Shown here piece after piece: positions 11,701-23,163 of a stretch of 64,000 nt of DNA. The notes under the pieces were generated by a model that saw nothing but the letters and a program-made list of their open reading frames with translations, was not told the origin of the DNA and searched no databases. The first letter of the stretch is position 1. The number at the start of each line of letters is the position of its first letter. The stretch covers positions 1-64,000 of the forward strand of contig RWJK01000970.1 of assembly GCA_004335835.1 (NCBI GenBank), given 5' to 3'. The position numbers and the translations under genes were made by a program. Source of the DNA: Scenedesmus sp. ARA3 (lineage: Eukaryota; Chlorophyta; Chlorophyceae; Sphaeropleales; Scenedesmaceae).

Positions 11701-12996
11701 GCAGCATAACGTAACATGTGCTTACGTAAGCATCGTCATCATTTCAGCAACGCACCATCGTCCTGCAAGCATCACTGCCATCGTCCTGCAAGCATCTCTG
11801 CAAATGCACACTGTGTAACACACGCCCCGACTACACATACACGCGCACCACGCCCTGACAAATGGCGCGCAGAGCACACACGCAAAGAGTCCTGCAAGCG
11901 TGTGCAAAGAAAGCAGACAGATCGAGAAAACGGCAACGTGTCAAGGCCTTGCATGTCATCTGCACACACACCTGACATAAGACAAACGCCCGAGACATCC
12001 AGCTACCAAAGCGCGACGGATAGCTGCTACTCCTGCTCTGACATACCAGAAACTATGCACACACGGGTGCATGTCAGCAATCAGCATCATCAACTGCAGC
12101 CTCAATTGCTATGGCAGGTGCATGAGGTAGTGGCAACAGCACGAGCTAGGGGCATGCACGTGTGGAAGCAGCACCCAACTGGCATGACAGCAGTGCCTGT
12201 GACCCCACAGGAGGGTGCGCCTGCTGGTGGCGGCGATGTGCCGCACCGCATCTGCTGACGAAGAATCACCTGGCACAACACCACGGACGCTACTGCTGTG
12301 GCGCCAGCAAGGTACGCGTGCGCGCAGCTGTGACGCAGGCGCGCAAGCGTTACTGCAACCGTGCAGCAGGACACCCCAGCATACGCGCAACCGCTGCCAT
12401 TCCCGCCCTACAAATACAGACCCGCACCGCCAGCCCCTACCCCAACTCAGTCCCTTGAACATGCTGCGCTGCCTACAGCTGGGCACACCGGTGCAAGCAA
12501 ATGCACACACAGCAACCCCTGAGCTGCTGCAGCAACAACGCCTGTGCAAGCAAAAGCACACACTAAGCACACAGACCGCGCAACCAAGTGCTGCATAATC
12601 TTCACACACACCTCTCTTAGGAGTTCAGCAGATGAAGACAGCCCTCACTCGTGCACCCCGCAGCAATGAGGCTGCAGCGTCGCAAGGCACACCAGACGCT
12701 GCATGGCGCTAGCTTGCCTCGACAACACTGCACACCTGATGCTGCGACAGATCACACCATGCGACAGATGCCATGCCCGATGCTGCACATCTCCCAACAG
12801 CAGCTGTGCACACCCCATATGCCTTGCACAGCATGCCTGAGCAGTGCCTGGTGCAGCAGCAACTCCAGCGCCAGCGCAGCTGAACATACAACAGCCAGCT
12901 ACCTGCCAAGGTTAGCAGCAGCAGCTGTGCACACAAGACATGCCGAGTGCCAGTGCAGCAACCCAGCGCCAGCGCAGCTGCACACACAGCCGCCCA
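8709..12996. other. 4.3-kb convergent interval without recognisable genes
   Basis: Lies between the TRAPPC13 stop (+) and the AP2-factor stop (-). From about 9,400 rightwards the plus strand is C/A-rich, the composition seen in introns and flanks of minus-strand genes here, so much of it may be the AP2 gene's 3' UTR. Long plus-strand ORFs (10964-11680, 11716-12258) have no recognisable domains and are probably composition artefacts. Around 9,404-9,505 there are short CTAGCTAG palindromes. TGTAA near 8876-8880 could end TRAPPC13. Confidence 0.4.
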
Positions 12997-13010
12997 CTAC
13001 CTGCCCAGGT
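12780..13010 (-). repeat. Short tandem copies downstream of AP2-factor stop
   Basis: The last codons (AACCTGGGCAGGTAG on the minus strand) recur at about 12892-12910 as AACCTTGGCAGGTAG. Flanking CAGCAGCTGTGCACAC and GCGCCAGCGCAGCTG motifs are repeated on either side. Confidence 0.5.
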
Positions 13011-16000
13011 TAGAGACTGGCGCAGACGGCGCCCAGCCGGTGACGGCAGCGCCGCCCGCCGCCACAACACTCGCGCCCTGCGCATGCATCCTGAAAGCTT
13101 GCTGGAACACGTTTGGCGGGAAGCCTGTGCCTGGAGCAATGCCGGTGGGCCGGCCAGCTGCTGCTGCTGCCATCAGCAGCCCAGAAGGCAGCTCGGGGCT
13201 CATGCCCATCATGTCGTCATCTTCTGACGCGCTGTCCTCGCTCGCTGCATCGTTGGCAGCCAGCAGCGCGCGAGCCTGCGCCTGCAGCGACAACGCTGCC
13301 TGCTGCTGCTGCGAGGGACCTGCAGGCGCTGCCTGCTGCTGCTGCTGCTGGGCTTGGGGAGGTGCAGCTGCAGCTGCAGCTGCAGCTGCTGCTGCTGCCG
13401 CTTGCTGCTGCTGCTGTTGAGCGTGCAGCTGCGCCTGCGCTTGCTGGAGCTGCGCCTGTGCCTGCTGCTGCTGCGGCTGCTGCTGCGCAGCCTGCTGCTG
13501 CTGTGGAACCATTTGCGGCACCGTATGCTGTTGCTGCTGCGCTTGCTGCTGCTGCTGCGGCACCATCTGCGGCTGCTGCTGCTGCTGAGCCTGGGGCTGC
13601 TGCTGGCTGCTGCTGCTGCCGGCTTGCTGCTGCTGCTGCTGGTGGTGGCCGTGGTGCTGCGGGTGGGGCGGCAGCCCATTGCCCAGGATGCTGCTCACAA
13701 AGCTACCTGCGCCAGAGTTGCTGACCTGCCGCTGCCGCGGGGGCGGCGGGGGCATACTGCCTGCGAGATCAAAGCACACATGGCCAGAAGCAACCATCTG
13801 AGCAGCGGATCAGCCCATGCCAAGCCGCACATGAGCGCATCCGACGATGATAAAGCACGGCCTGCAACAGCCTGCGCCACGATACGTGCACGCTGGACAG
13901 CATAGCAATGTTCTGTGGCACCACCCCGACATACTCCGCCCCTTGTGACAACCTCTGCTGCTGCTGCTGTTGCTCTAATTATAATTATCATCCCGGCACT
14001 CCCTGGCGTTGCTGCACCAGACGACCCATGCACATCACGACGACCCAACGCATCACACCCACCTGGCCCGCCGGGCTTGCTGAAGCTGCCTGTGCCCTGG
14101 CCCAGTATGGCCATCTCCGCCTCGTGCTCATCCTCGTCCTCATCCTCACCCAGCGCCATGCAGGGCGGCAGCAGCAGCTCCGCGCGCAGGCTGCCCATGG
14201 CCATGTGGTCCACTGCAGCAGGAAACAGGAGGCGCACGGCAACATGAAGAACCATGTCTCAGCCAAATGGGCAATTTCAGCTGTTGGAAAGAATTTGCAC
14301 AGGCTCAAGTGGCATTTTGCAGCACCAACGGCTGCGCAAGTGCCGTGCATGCATGCAGAGCAGCGGGTCCGTACTACACTGCACAGCTCTATACGCAGTA
14401 TATACTTCTAGCCGCACTACTCACGGCCCGCCTCCATAAGCTGCGTGCACACGTCCACCTTGTCCACGCTGCGCTACCAGCATGCATAACATTGCGGTGA
14501 GAGGATGCAACGACAACAACCAGCAGCGCCGCACTACTCACCGCCCGCCTCCATGAGCTGCGTGCACACGTCCACCATGTCCACGCTGCGCCCCAGCGGC
14601 GGCGTGCCAAACATCATCATGTGCCCGGGAGACAGCCCCATGCCCATGCCCAGGCTGCCACCCAGCGAGCCTGCAGGAGGCCACTCCGGCAGCTTGCCGT
14701 GCGTGCCGGAGCCGGGCGCGCCGTGGTGCAGCCCCGCGAAGAGCTGCGGGGAGGTGGGCAAACATTAGCAATAAGGCAGCAAGGCAGCGGTTGAACCTGT
14801 TAGCAAATGGGCATGGGGCTGCAAGCGTGTGTGATGCAGCGTATGGAGCTAGCATGAGGTAAATGAGAAGCCTTGGCTCTGATTGTGCGTGACATGCGGG
14901 CGTGGCGTGCTACCAAACTGAGCTTTACTGGCAGTGCCGCAGTGCTGTTGCTGCCTTGACGTCAGTGCGTCCGCACTTGAGCACTACCAGCCATACAGCC
15001 AGCAGCCCTGCAGCCAGAAGCACTGCAGACAGCAGCCCTGCAGACAGCTATGCCCAACCAATCAGCCACCCATCCTCACCAGGCTCGGGCTCGCCCCATT
15101 CACGCCGCCCCCAAAGTGCATCGCGTCCGCCACCGCCATGGCCCCGGTAATATCACTCGCGGCCAGCCCCATTTTTGCAGGCTTGTGGATCAGGTGGTGC
15201 TCATCCACGCTGCTGCCCATGAGGATGCCGTTGCCCTCCAGCACAGCGGCAACTGCTGCGGAGGGCCCAGCAGGGCCCGGCACGCCGCAGGGCATCATGC
15301 CAAAGGCCTGCTTCTTGACCTTGCGAGGGCCCGCCTTCACGCCACGCACCTTGTTGCCTGCAGGAGCCACGCAAATGCAGCCGGCATGCCAGGCGATGTG
15401 TCATGCTGGTGCAACAAGCTGAAGAAGACTGCCGGGTAATGAATGCGCTCACTACGAGCGCTTGCATGGAAATGCAGACGCTGCTGTGCTCCGTGCGGGG
15501 TTGCGTTCATAAAGAAAATGCTGACATGCACATAACAGCTTGACCATTGGCTCAGTGGCCGCCAGACCCTGCTGCTGCTGCTGCTGTAACAACCATACGA
15601 AGCCGCGTGACCACGTCTGCTGCAGCATCGCCCCAACCGCAGCACGCACCGTCAGTGACCAGCGCTGCCGCTGACACCACCGCGCCGCCGTGCATTGCGG
15701 CCGGGTGGACGTACTGCTGGTACTGCTGGTGGTGCGCCGCCGCGGCTGCGCCCATGACTGCGCCTGCATGCACCTTGCCCTTCTCTGCATCAGACTTGAT
15801 CAGCCGCTCCTTCTCTGCCTTGCAGTGCGCCTCAACCTGCTGCGCTGACATCTCCTCTGGCAGAGGGAAGTTGCAGCGCGCTGCGGGGCCGCGGATGGCG
15901 CGCGCGGCAGCATCATATGCACGCGCAGCCTCCTCTGCTGTGTCAAACGTGCCCAGCCACCTGTTTTTGGCAGTTGGGGTTGCAGGGTGTGGCCAAGTGT

Positions 16001-16990
16001 TGTGAGGCAGTGCTGAGTGCAGCTTGGGCATGCATGCATTTGTATGCAGGGCCATTCTGGCGTCATGCTGAGCCATTCTGCAGCATGCTGGCGGCGCCAG
16101 GCTGCTCGTCTTACTGCTGGAGGCATCGCTTGCGGTATGCATGCAGTATGCATGCACTGCTACCATGTCCACGTCTGCACGCCAGTTTGCAAGGACTGCT
16201 GAAACACATGCGGCACAATATGAGTTGCATTGCGCGGTTCAGTCACAACGCAGACACACGCACCGCCTGGCGCCCACAGTGGGGTCCCTGATCTCTGCTG
16301 CCCACTTGCCCCAAGGCCGCTGCCTGACACCCCTGTAGGTCTTGTTCTTGCCCTTAGACACCACCATTGCAGGTGGCACTGCAGGAACCAGGCCCTGTGC
16401 TGCACCATTAGCATCAAGGCCCTGCATAACAGCATGCTGAGTGTTACGCATGGCAGTGTGCTTCACCAGCCTGCAGCAGCTGCAACCAAAGCGCTCTGCC
16501 ACATGCACTGCTGACTTAGGAAAGTCACCTAGCGACGTGCACCCGAGCAAAATGCATCAATTAGAAGCTGCAGAAGGAAGCATGCATGCACCTGCTGCCT
16601 GCAGGCGTCAGATCAGGCCCCTACTGCACTTGTCCCCTCCACACACCCGAGCTCCCATCATGCCCGACTCACCTCTGCGCCCAGCATCTGCTGAGACATA
16701 GCATCTGTGAGTGCGCTGGAATTTTGGCCAAGCGCTACTGATCCAGGCAGCGCGACCACCTGGATAGGGGCTGTTGCTGAGACGGGGATGAGTGCACTCG
16801 CTGGCTGACCTGTGCTCCCCTGACTACTTAACAACAATCCCGAGCCTGCCGGCGTCATTTCAGACGCACTGCTGCTAGACCCTGCCACCGAGGCACCGAC
16901 TGAGGCCTGTGGTGCCATTGCAGGAGCTGCTGCCCCTGCTATGCTTGGTAGAGTTGACATGTAAACGCTCCAGACTGAATTCTGAACCAA
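12997..16990 (-). CDS. AP2/ERF-domain transcription factor
   Basis: Sequence-specific DNA-binding regulator. Seven exons on the minus strand: 16990-16673, 16421-16264, 15960-15650, 15357-15080, 14743-14542, 14212-14063, 13760-12997; all phases close, about 726 aa. The single AP2 domain is about residues 135-191: [19 protein letters not shown], then the [19 protein letters not shown] helix, then CNFPLPEE. An intron splits the domain after GAR, in phase 2. After the domain comes an acidic stretch ([13 protein letters not shown]), then a Gln/Ala-rich tail of over 200 residues with a [10 protein letters not shown] patch, typical of activation regions. The ATG at 16990 is the first in frame; MSTLPSIAG at 16960 is an alternative start. 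The final codons (AACCTGGGCAGGTAG) could also act as a splice donor, so the C-terminus might extend. Confidence 0.88.
14402..14592 (-). repeat. Copy of AP2-factor exon 5 end and donor
   Basis: The 3' end of exon 5 with its GTGAGTAGTGC donor (14527-14592) recurs in the following intron at 14402-14468 with few changes. Both encode the same residues around [12 protein letters not shown] in reverse complement and retain a GT at the junction. Confidence 0.75.
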
Positions 16991-17523
16991 AAAGGTTACA
17001 ACAGGCCCGGCTCAAAGTGCTTCTCTGACGTGACCCTGATCCTTCCAGCCCAAAGTCTTGAAGGTGTTCAGATAGCTGAAATCAAACGTATTGAAACAGA
17101 AAGTAGCCTTTTCGCTGGACGACACACTGACAGCAGCAGTAAAGCTTGCAAATCACGGCAACGAAGCTTGCAGAGCCTCGGCCTTGCAGCTGTGCATAAT
17201 AGTAAGAGGTTGAACGTAAGGTACGTGGCCACCTTACAGCAAGAGCTGCTCACGGTTAACTTGTCACAAGGTTTCGCGTGACATCCCAAGCCAAAGGGCG
17301 CTGGGTACGACAATATTGCTTTGATCTATGCTTGGTTTACACAGATAAGTACGAGTTTGGGTGCTAGCGCATAGGTGTGTACGCATTGTTGCCCTCTTTC
17401 CCACGCCCTGGACTGCATCTGTCTTCGGTCCTGATCCGTGCTGTGATGCTTAATACCACTCTGTGACAACAGTCAACGTCTCCCTGCTTGATCACAGCCC
17501 ACTGTAAGCAGCGTTCCAGCAGC
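16991..17523. other. Divergent promoter interval, AP2 factor / CUE gene
   Basis: About 530 bases between two divergent start codons. It is less repetitive and more A/T-rich than the surroundings; no specific element could be assigned. Confidence 0.4.
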
Positions 17524-18097
17524 ATGACCCGCAAGCAGCGCCAGGCAGGATCTGGCCAGTCAGTTACATATGACCTGAACAACTCCCGCAACCGGGCAGC
17601 CTTTGAGGCCCTGTTGGATGATGAAGACGAATCCGGTGAAGACCCGCAGCAGCTACCTCCAAGGGGCAAGCGGGGCGAGCAGCAGCGCAAGCGTGAGAAG
17701 GAGAAGTTCTTCCAGCTCAAGGACTCACAGCTTGCAGGAAAGCAGCAGCACAAGCAGCAGGCAGCCTCGCCTGCCAACCAGGAGGAGGTGCTACGCCAGC
17801 TGATGGACATGTTCCAGGGTTCAGCAGAGCCTGCTGTCATCCGTGATGTGCTGGCAGCTTGTGGTGGCGCTTTTGAAACAGCGGTTGATGCGCTGCTGGG
17901 CATGCTGGGCGCTGCTGCTGCGCCAGCTGGAGCAGCAGCCATGCCAGGTAGGCTGACTTGTATCTCACTTAACTCCTTGAATCCCACTGCATGGCTGTGG
18001 CTTTGCCCCTCAGTGGCTCATGCCCTGCCCAGGGGACTCCTTTTGGTTTACTTCACGTGCAGTCTGCAATGCTGCACTGTCCTGCCCTGCAGGTTAA
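17524..18097 (+). CDS. Small CUE-domain (ubiquitin-binding-like) protein
   Basis: About 142 aa from two exons, 17524-17947 and 18093-18097. The second exon supplies only the last codon and TAA, which is unusual; without the intron the frame runs on to 18147 with unconvincing sequence. The start MTRKQRQAGSGQ is preferred over an in-frame Met at 17488. The N-terminal half is charged and probably disordered (DDEDESGEDPQ, then a Lys/Arg/Glu helix). Near the C-terminus, about residues 88-130, EEVLRQLMDMFQGSAEPAVI followed by RDVLAACGGAFETAVDALLG fits the CUE pattern (hydrophobic Met-Phe, then a second helix ending in A-D-x-LL). CUE folds bind mono-ubiquitin in trafficking and quality control; the role here is inferred from the fold only. 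No Smr or other domain follows. Confidence 0.6.
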
Positions 18098-18395
18098 ATC
18101 ACATGCTACAGATGTCGCATTGCCTGCAATCGCCTGCAATTGCTTAGCCTGGCACTCTGTTTGGCTCCAATCAATCTGTGACACATCTGCTACTGGGTGT
18201 GTACCCGAAGCACTAAGCCCACACCCTTTCGTGCGCCCCAGGGTGTGAACCTGCACCCGTATCTGTCCCTTGCCACGCACCAGGCCACAGCCTGCCAACT
18301 TCACTACGGCACACCCCAGATGTTGTGTCCGGGAGATTGTTGCTCATTATACTGAGCGATAAAGGTGCTGAACATCGACGGGCGGGGCGGAGGAG

Positions 18396-18498
18396 GGGCA
18401 AGTGACTCGCTCTAGGGCGATAGCTTGCCCACCCCTGTAACAGACCTCTCTCCCGGTGCGGTGGGGCAAGTGACTCACACTAGGGTGACAGCTTGCCC
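18396..18498. repeat. Two direct copies of a GGGCAAG/CTTGCCC hairpin
   Basis: A 68-base unit occurs twice. Each contains GGGCAAGTGACTC, then TAGGG, and closes with AGCTTGCCCACC; the 7-base arms GGGCAAG and CTTGCCC (18396-18402/18424-18430 and 18464-18470/18492-18498) can pair. Each is followed by GTAAC-GACCTCTCTC. Confidence 0.75.
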
Positions 18499-18504
18499 AC
18501 CTCG

Positions 18505-18560
18505 TAACCGACCTCTCTCTCGCCGGGCCGAACTCTCTCTCTCTCTCGCTCTCGCCGACA
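18505..18560 (+). promoter_or_regulatory. CT-rich tract upstream of F-box/LRR gene
   Basis: (CT)n-rich DNA about 100 to 160 bases before the ATG at 18664. Such pyrimidine tracts often surround transcription starts in plants and algae, but position alone supports this. Confidence 0.35.
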
Positions 18561-18663
18561 ATTCACAATCTTCGGGTGTTCGGGTTGCTGCCGTGCCCTG
18601 CTTGCAGGCCAAGCATCCAGCAGTGCAGCAGCAGCAGCAGCCGGCGCCAGCAGCAGCAGCACA

Positions 18664-21600
18664 ATGCCGCTCTCATGGTCCGAACTCCCTGCCGACGTCA
18701 AGCAAGCCATCTTGGGCCACCTGCCGCTGCGTGACCTGGCACGCGCTGCACCAACATGCGCCGAGTTCTGCCAGCGCGCCCGCCACATGCGGCGCCACGT
18801 GGCGAGGCTGCTGCTGCCGCCTGGGCTCGGGTACTCGGGGCTTGTGGGCATGGTGGCGGGCCACGCGTGTGCTGGGCTGGTGGACCTGAGCAGGTTGGAG
18901 CGCGGCATCGCACGGCTGGACGCGGACGAGCTGCCGCCACAGGTGCGTTTTTGGGTGTGCTTTTGGATGGACGAAAGGGAGGTGGCAGCAGTATTGTTTT
19001 GTGTCTGATGACCACATCATGCAGAGGAGCTGGCTTCCCAGGTGAGCAGTTGCCTCTGGTCTTGTTGTCTTTCGGATAGAGGTATTCGGGGCTGGTGGGC
19101 ATGGTGGCGGGCCATGCTTCTGCTGGGCTGGTGGACCTGAGCAGGCTGCAGCGCGGCATTGCACGGCTGGACGCAGAGGAGCTGCCGCCCCAGGTGCGCA
19201 GCTGCCTGCTGTTGTTATTGGGTGTTTATTTGGCTGAGGCCAGCCTCTTCAAGGCTGTGCTGGCAGTGGCAGAGCCTGCTCGCCATTCAATGTCTTGTGC
19301 CTGCTGGCAATCTCTTCCGCAGGTTGTGGCAATGCGCAAGCAGGAGGTGGAGGCCATCCTGTTCCGAGGTGTACTTGTGACCGCAGCGTGCTTGCCTGGC
19401 TGCCTGCACACCCATCATCTGCCGCCGGCTGCCTGCTGTCTGGATCTATCACAGGTTGTGGCAATGCACAAGCAGGAGGCAGAGGCGAGCCTCTTCAAGG
19501 CTGTGCTGGCAGTGGCAGAGGCATCCACACGGCCTGCCCGCCAGGCGCAGCCCGTCACTGGCCTGGTGATGCGGGGCCTGGTGGGGGCCACTGACAGGGT
19601 GCTGGCTGAGGCACTGACAAACCTGAAGCACCTGAGGTGCGCTGCTGCAGGGTTTCTGTGGGGCTGCATGGGCACAGGGTTGTCTGGGTTTTGCAAAGCG
19701 TCAATTCACACTGTGTGTGTGAAGGTGGCTGGTGGGGGCCACTGACAGGGTGCTGGCTGAGGCGCTGAGCAGCCTGAAGCACCTGAGGTGAGCTGCTGCA
19801 GGGTTTCTGTGGTGCTGCATGGGCGGAGGATTGCCTGGTATTACAAAAAAAGCGAGTAGCACTGTGTGAGGGTGAAGGGGGCTGGTGGGGGTTACTGACA
19901 GGGTGCTGGCTGAGGCGCTGTCAAGCCTGAAGCACCTGAGGTGCGCTGCTGCAGGGTTTCTGTGGTGCTGCATGGGCGGAGGATTGCCTGGGATTACGAA
20001 CAATGGTCAAGCAGGTTTATGTGTATCTGAAGGTGGCTGCAGCAGGCCACTGACAGGGTGCTGGCTGAGGCACTGACAAACCTGAAGCACCTGAGGTGAG
20101 CTGCTGCTGTAGGGTTCTGCTGAGGTGGATGGGCAGAGGATTGTCTGGGTTGTTATATAGAGTTGAGCAGCACGTGTAGGGGTGAGGGGGCCTGTGTGGT
20201 GATGCAGGGGCTGGTGAAGCAGCTGAGGTGTGCTGCTGCTGCAGGGCTGCTGCTGAACTGGATGGGCAGTGGAATTTCTGGGATTTTGTGAAGAGTTAAG
20301 CAGCACTGTATGGGTGATGCGGGGCCTGGTGGGGGCCACTGACAGGGTGCTGGCTGAGGCACTGACAAACCTGAAGCACCTGAGGTGCGCTGCTGCAGGA
20401 CTGCTGTGGGGCTGCTGCTGCTGATCTGCATGGGCAGGGGATTGTCTCAGTTTTTGAAACAAAGTCAAGCAACACTGTGCAGGGGTGAAGGGGGCTGGTG
20501 GGGGCCACTGACATGGTGCTGGCGGAGGCGCTGACAAACCTGAAGCACCTGAGGTGAGTTGCTGCAGGGCTGCTGTGGGGCTGCATGGGCACAGGAAACA
20601 ACTGGTTGTTTGAGCAGTTGAAGATATTGCAGCCCTGTATGCGTGGCAAGGGTGCTGCGGTGTGCAGGGGCATGTCGGGGCATGTCGGCCGAAGCAGGGA
20701 GAGGTCTGACGAGACAACCGCCTGCTCTGCCGCGTGCTGCTGTCCTGCCAGGTGCCTAGACCTTTGGTTGTACGTGCGGCAATTGCAATGGCCAGGTCTC
20801 GCCTCTTTGCGGTGGCATAACACTGATATCATCCTGTGCCTTGCGCTGCCACCTGCCTTACATGCTGTCACGTTCTGTCATCTGTCCTGCCAGGTCCCTA
20901 GACCTCAGCCACTGCCCCAACCTCACCAACAAGTCGCTCTACCAGCTGGCAAAGTACCGCGCGGAGCCGCAGCAGGATGAGCAAGACGATGCAGAGCAGG
21001 CGGCTGCAGGCAGCGACGATGAGATTGACTATGAGCAGTATGCCAGGGCCAATGGCTACAGCGGAGATGAGGATGGCAGCAGCAGCAGCAGCGGTGAATG
21101 GGAGCAGTGGCCTGAAGAAGAGGAAGGTGCAGCAGCAGCAGATGCAGATGCAGAGCTTACGGAGCATGCGGCAGCAGGCAGCCAAGGCAAAGGTGAAGGT
21201 GAAGCTGCAGCTGCAGAGCATGCAGAGGGCCGTGAGGATGACACTGAACTGCCAGCTGCTGAGCAGGAGCCAGCAGTTGCAGCAGCAGCAGGCGGCAGCA
21301 GCAACTCCGCAGCAGCTGCTGGTGGCGAAGGCTCCACTGCAGCAGCAGCAGGACTGCCGGTAGGCCCCAACCCAGCCATCCGCGATCCCCTCAACACCAA
21401 CCTAACCTCAGCAGTAACAACCCGCCTAGCAGCGCTCGAGCTGCGCTCGCAGCAGCAGGCCGCCGCCGCAGCTGCCGCCGCTGCTGCTGCTGCTACTGGC
21501 GGCCTGACTGAGCTGCGGCTGCCAGGTGGAGCCTCAGGCTTTGCTGATGATGGGCTGCGGCAGGTGCTGCAGGGCCCGGCCACGAAGCATTCGCTCGCCG

Positions 21601-23127
21601 TGTTGGACATCAGCGGCTGCAGGCGCTTCAGCTCGGCTGGGCTGGTGGTGCCCCCTCTGGTGAGCCAGCGTGCAGCGAGTTTGGCATGTTTTTTGCTTTG
21701 TTTGTTTGTTGGTTGGCTTGTGATGTGTTTGCAGTGTTCCAAGTATACTTTGGTTTCCTGTGTGGGCCACATGTGGAGTGCCGTGCACCACAGTGTGTGT
21801 TGCTGTGTGTGGTGTAATCAGAGTCGCATGTTTCTTGCAAGGAAGCCGGCTGTCAGCAGCACGTTTTCGCTCAGCTGGTCAGCGCATGTATGTCAGATAA
21901 CACTGCTTCATGACGCTGTGGTTGTCCACTTTATTACTCCCGGGGTTGCAGCAGCAGCAGTGGAGCCTGCTTCATGTGCCAGCCAGCTGGTGCCACTCAT
22001 GCGCCGCTTTCTGCGCTAAGCACTCGCAGAGTAATAGTTGTGCGTGACAGCCGATGCCACCTGCAGCTGCCACTCTGCGGGTGCCGAGTGCCTGTGTCTA
22101 TTGCAGCAGTTGCACACGTGGCCAAGACCTGCACGATGCACCTAGAGCTGTTGATATAGTAGCTGATTGCCTATGTATGTTGCAGGAGCCTCACACAGCG
22201 CAAGACCAGCATCACCTGAAACTGCGCTGCCTCATCACTGCCGTTGACTTGTGCAGTGAGGCCATCCTGCATGTGTATGCAGCTGCACCTAACCCTATAG
22301 CGCTGCTGCCATCGCATGCTGCTGTCCTCCCTTGTGGCAGTGACTGCTGCAGAGAACTTCGGCAACCTGCCCGCGCATGCAGCTCCAGCTGACTGTTCAG
22401 CCGCCACTGCTGCCATCACATGCTGTGTTTGTGCTGCTTGTGCTTCATTACCAGGGCGTGCTGCGGGAGCTGCGGGCATCACGCGTGCAGGGCCTGACAC
22501 AGCTGGTGCTCCACCTGCCTGCAAGCCACCCCATGGAACGGCTGGACCTGTCCTGCTGCAACTTTTTGAGGCTGGTGGATGTGGCGCTGCCGCAGCTGGT
22601 TAGCTTGAACCTGAGCGCGTGCAGGACGCTGTACCGCCTGCGCATGCGGTGAGTGTTTAATTAATTGAGCAACTTGGGTTCTAATGATAACTGGTGGATG
22701 TGGCACTGCCGCAGCTGGTTAGCTTGAACCTGAGCGCGTGCAGGACGCTGTACCGCGTGCGCATGCGGTGAGTAATTGTTAGTCAAGCATTTTGAATATA
22801 AGTGACAGCTGGCCGACGTGGCGCTGCCGCAGCTAGTCAGCCTGAGCCTGAGCGCCTGCAGGATGCTGTACCACCTGTGCATGCGGTGAGGCGGGTGGGG
22901 TGACGGTTATTTAACTAGACTGATCTTTCAAAGTGGCAAGCAAAGCTGTAGCAGCAGCTGGCTTACACCAAGATGCCGCAGCGTCACTTACAGTGGCAGC
23001 ATGTGCGGGCATGTGGGCAGGGCCATCCTCCACCGAATGTCGCACAACTGCACACAGCCACAGCTCGTGTGACAGTAAGGCCAAGGCTTTCAACACCTCT
23101 CAGCACTCTGTCTCACCCTGCTGCTGC

Positions 23128-23163
<36 letters not shown>

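Noticed and set aside
10964..12258. Two long plus-strand ORFs (238 and 180 codons) in the convergent gap
   Set aside because: No domain, helix pattern or splice context; composition is C/A-rich with random-like residues, as expected from the antisense of a T/G-rich minus-strand UTR, where stop codons are rare.
19560..20620. CRISPR-like regular repeats
   Set aside because: Spacing is irregular, repeats are diverged, and units are recognisable as the coding end of the adjacent exon in a eukaryotic gene.
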